In this document: positions 44,634 through 54,778 of the stretch, piece by piece
Position numbering within the stretch: the stretch's first letter is position 1
Layout: every line of letters begins with the position of its first letter
Assembly: GCA_026008535.1 (NCBI GenBank)
Contig: BRKX01000017.1
Span: forward strand, 8,386,501 to 8,450,500
Source of the DNA: Perilla frutescens
Lineage: Eukaryota; Streptophyta; Magnoliopsida; Lamiales; Lamiaceae
DNA: 64,000 nt
Direction: 5' to 3'
Translations under genes and position numbers: made by a program
The notes under the pieces: generated by a model
Databases searched by the model: none
What the model saw: the letters and a program-made list of their open reading frames with translations, nothing else
What the model was told of the DNA's origin: nothing

Positions 44634-45515
44634 TGATACGACCCGAGCTGAGGAAATGTCCGATCCAATCAAAGTACCAGAAGGACCTGTAACGCAAGCA
44701 AGTGCTAAGAGGTTCAAGGAGAGTCTCAATGGATTCATGTGAGAGGTCTGGAACCAAGAGTCAGCCAAGCGGCCCGTGGAGGGAGAAGAACCCAAGCCTA
44801 AGTGGAAGACAGTGATCTCGAGGGGCGAAACAGGCTAGCACAAACTACAGCATGAGTTAGGACGCGAGCAGCTGGTCGCACCATTAGACGCGAGCTACAG
44901 CGTGGGTGGACGCGCGAGTGAACCCGGGCGCGCCACAGACGTTTCGAGCTATGAGACTGGCGCGACTTACAGCACGACCTGAGGCGCGAGTGAAGTCAGT
45001 TGTGCCACAGATGCTTCGCGAAATGGGACTGGCGCGACCTACAGCGCGATCTGGGGCACGACTGACCCCATGTCGCGTCCATCTGAGCGTTTTCGGAATT
45101 GCGCGATTTTTTATGTTTTATTTCCTAGTTTAAGTGGGATATTAAATTAAGGCTTAGTTTATTTAGGACCAACTATATAAGGCTTTGTATTATCATTATT
45201 TGGAACACAACTTTTGATATTATTAATTTTAACGTGAGTTTTCACTTTTTGTCTCTGAGAGAATTATTCGAGTTTCACAACACAGTGTGAGATTCAATCG
45301 ACTTATCAAACGGATTCGCATCCCCATTTGTAGTGTCATCACAACAATCCAAGTTCGTATTTCCAATTGATCAAGGGTCTCAACTACATCGTGTTCGAGG
45401 TTTGACATCTTTGAGAGGCTAGGGTTTGGATCCATCCATCCATTTCGTGGAATCTGCTACAAATCCTGGGTAGAACGTCTGCTATCTTTGTCGTATGCCG
45501 GCGAGGATCGCATCA
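44634..45515 (+). repeat. Gy3 3' LTR
   Basis: 882 bp, TGATACGACCC...GAGGATCGCATCA, followed by CAGAC. Likely TATA element CTATATAAGG at 45173-45182. The first ~100 bp continue the pol frame (PEGPVTQASAKRFKESLNG). Confidence 0.9.
44889..45090 (+). repeat. 72 bp GC-rich tandem repeat in the Gy3 LTR
   Basis: CGCGAGCT/CGCGACTT/CGCGACCT cores at 44889, 44961 and 45033, exactly 72 bp apart, and equally in the 5' LTR at 32897, 32969 and 33041. CpG-rich in an otherwise AT-rich region. Confidence 0.88.
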
Positions 45516-45978
45516 CAGACTGGGCAGGCTCCCCAGATGACAGAAAAAGCACAGCAGGTGCTGTTTCTTTGTAAGGAACAATCTTGTTTCCTGGTTCAAC
45601 AAGAAGCAAAATAATATATCTTTTTCTATAGCTGAAGCTGAGTATATTGCAGCATGAAGTAATTGTAATCAAATCAAGTGGATTCTATAAATGATAAAGG
45701 ACTATGAAGCTTTTCATGATGTCCTAATTATATTCTGTGACAACATGAGTGCAATCAACATATTGAAGAATCCAATTCAGCACTCAAGGACCAAACACAT
45801 TGATATCAGACATCACTACATCAGAAGTCTAGTTGAAGAAGAAATTTTGAAGATTGAACATGTCAACACAGAAGATCAACTAGCAGATTTATTCACCAAA
45901 TGCATGTATACTGCAAGATTTGAGAAGCTTAGAATCCTCATTGGGTCTTTGCATTCACCATTAATCAGCCTAATGTGA
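45516..45978 (+). pseudogene. Copia-2 RNase H C-terminal part
   Basis: Reads DWAGSPDDRKSTAG, then after stops AEAEYIAA (about 45632-45655), and an open stretch with FCDNMSAINILKNPIQHSRT, KHIDIRHHYIR and DQLADLFTK, the standard copia RNase H ending. Catalytic positions around CDN are kept. Stops at 45573, 45656 and 45688 make it a pseudogene. Confidence 0.88.
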
Positions 45979-46380
45979 GTGTGTTTATTTCACACTTAGC
46001 AGATCTCAAGAAGAACCCGCAAAAAAAGAGCTGAATTGGAGAATTTGTGAATAAAGTTCACCATAGATATTCATGAACATCTTCCGAAAGATGATCATGC
46101 ACTTTGTTAGTAACGGCTAGTTGCCGTCTCTGCAACTTCAGAATCAAAAAATACAGATTTCATTCCAAATTTTCTGTGTCTAACAGAACTATTGATCCAC
46201 GTCACTAGAAGAGAATAGATCATCTGTATAAAATGATATGGTCCCCATCCAGAATCTCAATTTTTCGTTCTGAGTTTCTTTCATCAAATCTCTCTCTCTC
46301 TCTCTCTGAAAAAATTTACCGTTGTCAGTAAAATTCTTTGCCTACTCTATATCTTTCTTCTTTCTCCCTTTACACTCTAC
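45979..46380 (+). other. Copia-2 spacer between pol and env-like region
   Basis: About 400 bp with no frame, including a CT microsatellite (CTCTCTCTCTCTCTCTCT at about 46286-46305). Confidence 0.6.
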
Positions 46381-48125
46381 GGCTCTCAAAAGAAAAGCCA
46401 CTTCCCAACCCAGAAAGAGACCTGGAAAGGTCACATATGTTGGAAAAACTTGGGATGAAGACACGGGTCTTGATGACTTCGATAGATAAGTCATAGGACT
46501 TGATTCTAAAAGGCAAAAAGTGTCCAGAAGACTTTGTGATGAAGAAGATGAGTTTAGAGACTCAGAAGATTATTATATTGAAGAATATCACGTAAGCGAT
46601 GATGAAAAGGCCGTCTCAGAGAAAGGAAAAGAAGCAGAGGTTGCGTCTTCTAAGAAGGTCAAGAAGAGAAAGCCATTAAAGCTTGATGATCTGATCAAAC
46701 AAGTGACTAGACCTACAAACTTGTTGCTGCTGTAAAAGCTCGAACAAAGAGCAGTGTTAAGAAGAAGAAAACTGCAAACAAATCAAAGAAGATCATTGAA
46801 GAGGTTTCCAAGAACCTTGATCAAGAAGTTGAGAAAACTTTTGCTGTTCCTGAAGTAGAATCCACTCCAAAGCTACTACAGAACAATCCAAAGATGTTCA
46901 AGAACAAGTTCTTGAACCTACTGATGAAGATGAGCATGTTCTTCTTACTCAGAAATACAAATTGTCTGCAAAGAAAGCTGCTGTCAAGAAGGGAAATGTC
47001 AATATCATTCATAGATTTGTGGTTGCTGAAGATCCAGAAGAAGAGATTCAGCTCTTTTTCCTTAGAAAATGAAGCTCCCACACCATAAGCAAAGAAGTTG
47101 CTTGCAAGTGCTCAGTACACCATCGATCCATTCATTATTGGATCTCTATTTCCTGGAGTATCCATGAAGAAAAAAATCTCTAGGAAGTCTACCAAGGGAT
47201 CTGTACCTATGTCCACCAGGTCTCCTATGACCAGAAGCCAAGCCTCAGAAGAGATTCTGAGAAGCTTCTTGAAGAAATCTACTGCTGGAAGGGAGACCTG
47301 AACCAAGGCTGCTGCCGAGAAGAAGAAAGTTCATGAAAATGTTCGTGAATAAGTTGGTGGATATTCCAGACAACTAGAAGTCATTCAAGAAAAAGGTTCA
47401 TCACGTAAATAAGGGTAGATACATCTGTATTGGTTGAGATAGGTATCTACACCTTGATTGAGGCTGTCGGTTTATTACAAACCATGTTGAAAGTTGGTGA
47501 ATATGTTCCAATGGTTATCAGTGAGTTCTACTGCAACTTGACTAAGGATATGGCCAATCTCACTTCAGAAAACATTGAGAAAGTTATTGTTCAAGGACAG
47601 ATGGTGGAGTTCTCCCCACGATTAACCAATCAGTCGATTGGATCAATTGTTGAGGGGAAGTTTGTAGAAGTTGAAGACCGGGGTATCATTGTTGTCGAAC
47701 TCACAGGAGGTGAGTATGATTTTGCCAACAAACCCTAGACCATTCCAACAAGCAAACTAACTTCTATCTACAAGGCCCTATTCAGAATTGTCATCCATAA
47801 TTGGGTGCCAACCTCACATAGAACATGAGTGAATCAAAATTAGGGAAGGTTTCTATTTCACATAGGAACATGAAGGAAATTCGATTATGGTGAATTTGTT
47901 TTCAACAAGATGGTGAGCATGGTTGAGAGTAAGCTAATCAATGTTTATATGGTCTATCATGTCCTGATCTATAACATCATCAAGAGCCAAAGGAAGAATG
48001 TTGCCACCAAGATGGATTCTGTCATCAAGCCCAAGAAGTCTCTTGGCATCAAAGTCTCTTTAGACCTATCTTGTGCATCGAAAGAGCTACTCAGGATTTC
48101 ATTACACAAACATGTAAGCCCTTAG
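46381..48125 (+). pseudogene. Copia-2 env-like ORF, decayed
   Basis: A frame after pol that starts with basic NLS-like peptide (KRKATSQPRKRPGK, 46391) and an acidic part (CDEEDEFRDSEDYYIEEYH, about 46535), then KKVKKRKP. After several breaks a conserved block appears at 47430-47850: SEFYCNL, VIVQGQMVEFSPR, LTSIYKALFRIVIHNWVPTS. That pattern (FYxNL...G...FSP...NWxPTxH) is what I know from Sirevirus env-like and related plant transposon proteins. Another piece follows at 47910-48125. Many stops. No clear signal peptide or membrane helix was seen. Role in the family is unproven. Confidence 0.65.
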
Positions 48126-48419
48126 AAGAGTACAAAACAAGCACCAGCATCCTCCTCTCTACATATCTCTACATACGATAAAATTCTGAATCACTTGAGA
48201 GAAAGCATAGTCTTCCATGCCTAGAAAACGTTGGATCATGCTGCTGAAAGGAAGAAGGTTCAAGAACTTCTTCAGGATGAAGAATTCATAAGGCATGTGC
48301 TGAAAAAGACCAATCTCTTCACACCCTTACTGAAATAGCAGTTAAGAAGAGTGAAGACACTCAAAGGAAAAAAGGCCATCTCAGCACTACAACTCACTCT
48401 GAAAAGTAAGCATCCGTGG

Positions 48420-48670
48420 TTGTAGAAGAGCAAGGCAAGGAAGAAGAGGAGAAAGAGGAGACAGAAGAAGAGGGTGAAAATGCTAGTGATGAAGAAGCTG
48501 AGGATGAAGAAGAAGCAAAAGCAAAAGAAGAGAAGAAAGAGGAAGAGAAAGAAGAGAAAGAGAATGAAGAGGAAGAGAAAGAAGAGGAAGAAGAAAGAAG
48601 AGGAAGAAGAAGATGAGGAAGAAAAAGAAAAAGAAGAAGAGGAGGAGGAAGAAAATGAAGACTTTGAGTC
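48420..48670 (+). repeat. Purine-rich low-complexity tract (Glu/Lys-coding)
   Basis: About 250 bp almost entirely A and G on the plus strand (GAAGAGGAGAAAGAG-type). It reads as poly-Glu/Lys in two plus frames; the complementary Ser/Phe/Leu frames are shadows. Probably the acidic C-terminus of the env-like ORF, expanded by slippage. Confidence 0.75.
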
Positions 48671-49137
48671 TGCACAGTCTGATGCAAACAAGTTTGAGTA
48701 AGCAAGAGAAATCCTCTACTGATACTCATTTGCCATATCTACAGACAAATAGGGGAGTATTAGTTTTTCTGAAAATTGATTAAGTTTTTTTGGATCCATC
48801 CTTATAAGACTAATTATCTGAGTCTTTATTTTTGTGAAGCTCTTTACTTTGAGCTTCAAATTGATGTAATCTTTCTGTAATCGCCTTATCACCATTACAT
48901 CATTCGGCAATCCTCCATCTTTGTCACTTTTATCTTTGAACTGCTAATGATCTTCTAAAAATTGCTCTGATAAAATAAAAAGAAAAATATGAAAAGAAAA
49001 AGAAAAATAAACAGAGCTAAAGTTGCAAAGTTCATAAAGATCTAGGTGAACGTCCATGTTGTTGCTGAGGACATTCAAGAAAATATGAAGGAGTTACACC
49101 TAGAAAAAAAATGAGCTGATTTGCCAACAGATCAAGA
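48671..49137 (+). other. Copia-2 spacer before the 3' LTR
   Basis: About 470 bp with no gene, rich in A near 48970-49020. Confidence 0.55.
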
Positions 49138-49151
49138 CAAAAGGGGGAGAT
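49138..49151 (+). other. Copia-2 polypurine tract
   Basis: ACAAAAGGGGGAGA followed by the LTR start TGTTAGTGC; the classic Sirevirus junction. Confidence 0.85.
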
Positions 49152-50249
49152 TGTTAGTGCTTTCATGACACCAATCATTGAAGTTGGAATCAATGGTGTC
49201 ACTACACTATGTTTGTTTATCAAGAGCTCTACATTGCTCTTGTTATAAGTGGTTGATTGTCATTCATCTTTATGGCCATTCATAAATCACTTCAGTATTT
49301 GGTTTTCCCAAGAACATTACCACTGTTCTGGACAACGTTCATAACAATGTACGTGAATGTGATTTGAACTTCCTAAAGATAGCTCAAAGAAAGAAGTTTG
49401 GATTGAGCTGAAAAGAAGACTGTTGTGCATCATGCCACAACAGATATTGTTCAACATGTTGAGTACTGCCAATTAGCTTGAGTGATAGCATGAAGTCAGC
49501 CCGTGAACATACAAAAGATTCCGCTGTAATACCTGATGTGAAGATTAAAGATCAACAATGTACATTGCAAAGTACATGGACGTTTGGATTGAAGAGAAGA
49601 CTCAAAGATCAACAATGTTCATTGTAACGTTCTTGAACATTTACATGAACATTATCTGTCCAGATTATTCTTCCAAAGATCAAAAGAGCTGTTCAAGGTT
49701 TACAACCAAGAGAAGATTCAGAGATCTATCCAGAAGTTGCGATAATACAATATAAGAGTTCAAGACTGAAGTCAAAGGCAGAGTTCTATTCTTGAAAGAA
49801 TTCCTAACATGGTTCAAGTTTGATCTCGGTTCTAAATAAGGAAAGTTTTCTTATTTATTTCCAAATCAAATTATGATATATGTTCCCATGTTTAGACTAT
49901 CTCTCTTCATCTATAAATAGCTTGGGATATAGATATGTTGGTAAGCAGAGAACACACCGAACAAAAGCAATGCAAAAGAATTGTTTAAGAGCTCTAACTA
50001 TTTTGAGCCACTTAGTTACGGTTGTGTTTTAGACTAAAGATTAGTGTTCTGGTCATCGTATATTGAAACACACTTGTTTATACACTGTCAAAAGAAGTCT
50101 CGAGAGAGATTTCCTGTGGGAACTAGATAGGTTAGACATCTAGGTTGTGAGGAGATCTCACAATTCAATTCAACGAAAGAGAGTGTATGGGTAAAAAGGG
50201 TAGCGAGTGACGGGAGGTCAGCTGCGTATAAAATCCTCAGTAAACATGA
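49152..50249 (+). repeat. Copia-2 3' LTR
   Basis: TGTTAGTGC...CAGTAAACA with TATA box ATCTATAAATAG at 49909-49920. The right end is set by a decayed primer-site-like TGATACCAGAGTAG at about 50250, and by likeness to the reverse-oriented LTR at 60700-61436 (shared GAAGTCTCG...GGGAACTAGA block at about 50093-50127). The end may be off by a few bases. Confidence 0.75.
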
Positions 50250-51196
50250 TACCAGAGTAGTGAATTATTTTCCACGGACTTGACAAGTCCCCCTGACGTA
50301 GATCCATTGATCGAACAGGGTTACCAAACCTTTCGTGCTTTATTTTTTACAATCATATTAATGTTCATAATAACGTTCTTGAACTTTATTGTGAACATCT
50401 TTCAAATGTTGAGAAACTTTACAGTGAATGTTATGCAGACAGATACTTCTCACACAGGTGTGCAATTTCAGAATGGATTCTAAACTCAACATACATGTCT
50501 CTCTAAATAAAGGATATTCTCAATCATGCCATTATTCGGGTGCAACTGAATATCCCCCCCGATGTCCCTATATCGATTGACAATCCATCCACTCTACCTC
50601 CCTCTCCAGTCATGTCCGTAGGATGCTCAAGTATAATCTTCTCGGATGATGATTTTTTTGCGAATTTTCTGGACTTGGACCTTACAGCCTTCATCACCCC
50701 AATTCCCCAAGGAGATCCAGTTTAACTACCCACATCTACCGATCTTGCATGGCTATCTCCACCTAGTCAACCAATCTAGGCACTCCCAACATACACGGAT
50801 GCCTTAGTAACAACCTTCACATTGACTCTTGTCATCCAGGTTCCACAACCAGTATCAAGTGCCCTAGTTAACGAGCACATTGCCAATATGACGTATTCAG
50901 TCATACCAAGAATCTTAGGGTGACTGGACATGCCGGAAACCTTTTTGGATGATGCCAAAAAGGGTGAAGGAAACTAAGATGGATAAAAGTCTGAGGGAAA
51001 AGAGTCCAAGAATAAAAGAAACTGCAGTTAGCTTCAGGGGGAAGAATGAGAGTCGAGTAGAAGAAGAAAATAAAGAACTTAGATTTTAAACTTCTGTAAA
51101 GTCTTGTAAGCTTGAAATGAATATTAATAAAAAATTCTCTCAAGTAACTAGTTTTTCATCAAGAGTTTTGACATTATCAAAAAGGGGGGAAATTTG
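50250..51196 (+). other. Remnant interior of a second Sirevirus-like copia (Copia-3)
   Basis: About 950 bp between the Copia-2 LTR and another PPT. An open stretch at 50540-50725 (Pro/Asp-rich, with VPISIDNPSTLPPSP) and its continuation to about 50930 could be the tail of an env-like ORF, but I see no family motif. It ends with a purine run and TGTTAG, the start of the Copia-3 3' LTR. Which of the two copia elements owns the left part is uncertain. Confidence 0.5.
51180..51196 (+). other. Copia-3 polypurine tract
   Basis: AAAAAGGGGGGAAATT followed by TGTTAGACA, a second Sirevirus-type junction 2 kb after the first. Confidence 0.78.
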
Positions 51197-51296
51197 TTAG
51201 ACAAAAAAAGACTTTAAAAGTTTTGATGAAATGTCAAAAATAAAATTGAAAACTATCTGTCACAGAACTGAACTGAAGATTTACCAATGAGCTCAC
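51197..51296 (+). repeat. Copia-3 3' LTR, first 100 bp
   Basis: LTR start up to the Gy5 insertion. The last 40 bp are part of a 46 bp minisatellite that continues at 59124. Confidence 0.72.
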
Positions 51297-52340
51297 TGAT
51301 GAGAATGAGCAAAGAAGAGAATGATCCGGAGCTTCAATTTAGAGGTCCAATGACGCGCTTGCGAGCTAAGAAGTTACAAGCGTATCTACAAGCTTTAATA
51401 AGGCACAAGTTCGAGATACATGAAGATGAAGTGAAGGGCAGCTCGAGATTGATCACTATGTTGTCCGTTGATGAAGAAGAAGGAAGGCATGAAAATAGTC
51501 GGTATGGGCATACTGACCAGATTGTATGAAGACAGTCGGTATGGGCATACTGACTGGGTTGACGTTGAAATTAACATGTGGATTCATCCAATAATAGTCC
51601 AACATGTTATTGAAGAGCCCAAGTCCAATAAGAGGTGAATTTCGAAGGCCCAAAATCAGTTTGTGATTTATCCTTATCTAGTTAGATTTTTGTTATCTTA
51701 TTTTTGGTATCTTTTGATTTTATCCTAGTTTGATTAGGATTAGTTTAGGACCGATTTTTATCATCCAAATAGGTCTAAATTTCGTGCATAATGTTTAGTA
51801 TAAATAGGACATCTATTTGTTACATTTAAAGTTAGACAATTGCAAGAAATAAAGAGTTATTCTCAATCTGCCTCACGATCCTTTGGTTGATCAAACTGTT
51901 ACCTACAATTCTATTGTTCTAGCAATACAATAGTCTTATTCAAGTTCTTCAGGGTACAATCGTGTACTTGGGAGAATTGCTATCCGGAGAATTAGTCGTG
52001 CGCATTCGAGTTGTTTCAACACGGGTTCGCCGATCCTGATTTATCCTTCTACCTTCCATCGCCGTCGAGATTTCCTTCACCACCGTCGTTCGCCGTGATT
52101 CCAGTCATCACCGCCGAGTTCCAGCCATCCAAGGGTGTCTTTCGTGTCAACAATCGAGTCCTTGTTCGTGTCTACGTATCCTAGTAAGTTCTATTTCCGT
52201 TCGAGTCTTGTCCTTTTTCTAGTCGAGTCTTTCGTCTTTTCTCTAGAGTCGTATTGATCCCTTACGCATCCGACGTAGTTTCGTGACTAGCTTCCGCGTC
52301 CTTTATCTTTGTTGTGTCCCATAGGTCCCGGGTCACATCA
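51297..52340 (+). repeat. Gy5 5' LTR
   Basis: TGATGAGAATGAGC...GGGTCACATCA. TATA box GTATAAATAGGA at 51798-51809. Two copies of a 20 bp hairpin (51498-51517 and 51535-51554). Confidence 0.94.
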
Positions 52341-52345
52341 TAAAT

Positions 52346-52359
52346 TGGTATCAAGAGCC
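52346..52359 (+). other. Gy5 primer binding site with one-base insertion
   Basis: TGGTATCAAGAGCC: the tRNA-iMet match with one extra A after the seventh base. Confidence 0.8.
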
Positions 52360-53113
52360 ACGTCGGTTTCTATCGTTCGTGGTTCAATACGTCTGTTTTG
52401 TTCGTTTATTTGTTTTGAGTCTCTCGAGTTGTAATATCTGAATATTCATTGAAAAAAAAAGAGCAGAGGGATCGAATCCCTAGAGCATAAAAAAAATCGT
52501 CAAAAAAAAACGAAAATTCAATTTAATTCTTGTGTTATTGATTTAATTTCCTTGTTTTTAGATTTGTTTCCATATATTTAGGGATTTTTAGATTGTGTTC
52601 ACATTGGTCGAACTTATCCAAAAGTCTTTTTCCTTACCTACTAGATTTATTTCCTTGTTTAGATTTTCTTCCATCTTAATCCATATCTACTCAAAATCTT
52701 CTATCCTCATCCATTATTTTCGATCCATACACCATCTAGGATTCGAAAATTTCAATCCATCTACACCTACACCCGATTCACCGTATACACCACATAGTCC
52801 ATACACCCGTACATCCGTGGTCTATATACACCATCTACCCGAAATACTCATTCCACACGCCTACTTCTACTCTTAGCAACCTTCCAGCTTGATTTTATCT
52901 GTTGGAGCTTGAAGAAGACCCATGGGAGCTAGTCAAGAGAAGCTGCTGAATTTTTCGATCAACCCACCCCCAAATTTTCACTCCACACGTGCACCACATC
53001 AATTTGAGAGACATACACGAATGGAAAAATCAAGAGTGCTTAAACACGAGCGTTTGTGAGGATTGTGAGGTACAGTCTTTATTTTTTCACGTTTGTTCGT
53101 CTGTGCAAGTACA
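52360..53113 (+). other. Gy5 leader
   Basis: A-rich block (52451-52520) and CCATACACC-type repeats (52725-52850) as in the other Gy elements; the T-rich block is short here. No gene is seen. Confidence 0.7.
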
Positions 53114-54778
53114 ATGAATCCGAAGAACACCAAATCATCGAATACTAAAGGAGGTCAACACACACCCCCTTTGGACGATCCCAAATCATCCCATGTAATG
53201 GAGGAGACGTCCTACACTGCTGAAAATCAGTGGGACGCCAAAGACTCCAAATACCATTTTGATGCACTGTCTCAGCATATGATGCGCATGCAGCGCGAAT
53301 CTGAGAACCGTATGGCCGATGCCTTGGCCAAACTCACGGAGCAGATTGAGTCCCTCAAAACTCAGTCAACTGCAGCTCCCATAGTGCAAGGAAACGCCGC
53401 CACTACTGCAACCACTGCAGCAACTGGCGCAGTTCAATGAGCCAACACCGGAGCCGTACATCCGAATGTACAACGGAGAAACGCAGCCCCTAATGCGCCT
53501 CCAGCTCCCGAAATTCAGCTAGATCCACCCGAGTTTGACGAGTTCAAGTTCGACCCTGAACTTGAAGAGGAAGCTGGATTTGTGCCTCCAAGAAGAGATG
53601 CACACCGACCCCGTGGTCCCCAGCATCGTGCAGTTCGGAATGAACGACCCTGATACGGAGATGCCGAAACATTGCTGAATAACATTAAGACGAGCATCCT
53701 GGAATTCGAATGCCTTCATGATCCTGATCTTTACCTTGATTGGGAACATAAGGTAGACAAAATATTCGAGTGCTACGACTTCCCTGAAGTCAAAAAGGTG
53801 CAGCTCGCTGCAATGGAGTTCAGAGGCTACGCAGCGACGTGGTTCGATCATCAACAAAAACGCCGCCGCCATGATAGATGGCCTTTGATCGACACTTGGC
53901 AAGAGATGAAAGATGTGATGCGAGGCCGATTTGTTCCCGTTCATTATGAACACAACTTGGAGAAAAAGCTGAATGCAATTCGGCAAGGAAATCGCACCAT
54001 TGACGAGTATCACAAAGAACTCGAGACGACCATGATTTGCATCGGAAAAGAGGATTCCATAGATGCTACCATCATCTGGTACATCGAAGGAATGCATCCA
54101 GACATTGCTTGCGAGGTCGAGTTGCGTGATTTCTCTACCATCGAAGAGATGGTACACTACGCATCGAAAGTTGAACGGCAGCTCAAAGATGGCCGGAGGA
54201 AGACCGCGAGTAATTCAGCCCCTCCACGCCAATCTTGGTCACAAGGTACGTCTCCTACAACCCCATCCGACCCTACATGGTCCAATGGTACTCCAGAACA
54301 GCCCGTTCGACGTTTTGATCGCACTACACCGCAGCCCAGTCATAGACCCGAATCTACACCGCCGAGACCGGCCCCCACACAGCCAAATCAAGGGAGTTCG
54401 ACCCCCATAGCCCCTACACGAGCTCGTATCATTCAAAGTCACAAATGTCAAGGTTGGGGCCACTTTCAAGCTCAGTGTCCAAACCGGCGTATTCTATACT
54501 TGACGGAGTCAAACGAAGTCGAGTCAGCCAGTGAGGATGAAGACGAGCCAGAGGTCGACACCTCCCATGAGAAGTCGAGCCAAGATGATGCCAAATCTGC
54601 TGAAATTGATCCGGAAGTTCAACAAGTCATTTTAGTCACCATCCGGAGTTTGAGCATCATTCGAGAGGAAGATCAAGAGCACCAACGAGAAAATATTTTC
54701 TACACTCGTGCTGTGATTCAAGGTCACACATGCTCTATGATCATTGACAGTTGCAGTGTCATCAACGCCATTAGTTAA
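53114..54778 (+). pseudogene. Gy5 gag and protease active-site region
   Basis: The ATG at 53114 (MNPKNTKSSN) is chosen because it matches the Gy2 and Gy3 gag starts and lies just after the leader. Order: Pro-rich N-terminus, helical stretch (ALSQHMMRMQRESENRMADA), low-complexity Thr/Ala, gag core (LHDPDLYLDWEHKVDKIFE, YAATWFDHQQKRRR, FVPVHYEHNLEKKL; 53700-53980), Pro/Ser/Thr-rich linker, and a knuckle reading S-HK-C...H...C, where the first Cys is Ser (54437-54439). The protease site reads IIDSCS, with Cys in place of the Gly of DSG (54752-54754). Stops at 53438, 53651 and 54776 lie in the same frame; no frameshift. Confidence 0.9.

Larger units (their letters stand above)
32643..45515 (+). 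mobile_element. Gy3: Ty3/gypsy (chromovirus, CRM-like) element carrying two nested insertions
   Basis: Target duplication CAGAC at 32638-32642 and 45516-45520. The 5' LTR is truncated (32643 to about 33085) and its 3' half and primer site are lost. Gag runs 33523-34410, where Gy4 sits. Protease-RT resumes at 38618-39920, is cut by a solo LTR, and RT-RH-IN continues from 42486 to the PPT at 44633. The 3' LTR is 44634-45515. With no primer site it could not be reverse transcribed from its own genome. Confidence 0.9.
45516..50249 (+). mobile_element. Copia-2: Sirevirus-like copia element, 3' part
   Basis: From the RNase H motif interrupted by Gy3 (45516), through a decayed env-like region, to a polypurine tract and 3' LTR (49152 to about 50249). 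Upstream pol is lost to the left. An extra ORF after pol and the AAAGGGGGAGATTGTTAG PPT-LTR junction are features of plant Sireviruses. Confidence 0.78.

Noticed and set aside
48272..48729. Minus-strand Ser/Phe/Leu-rich frames
   Set aside because: They are the complement of the GAA/GAG-rich tract. Low complexity, no motif.
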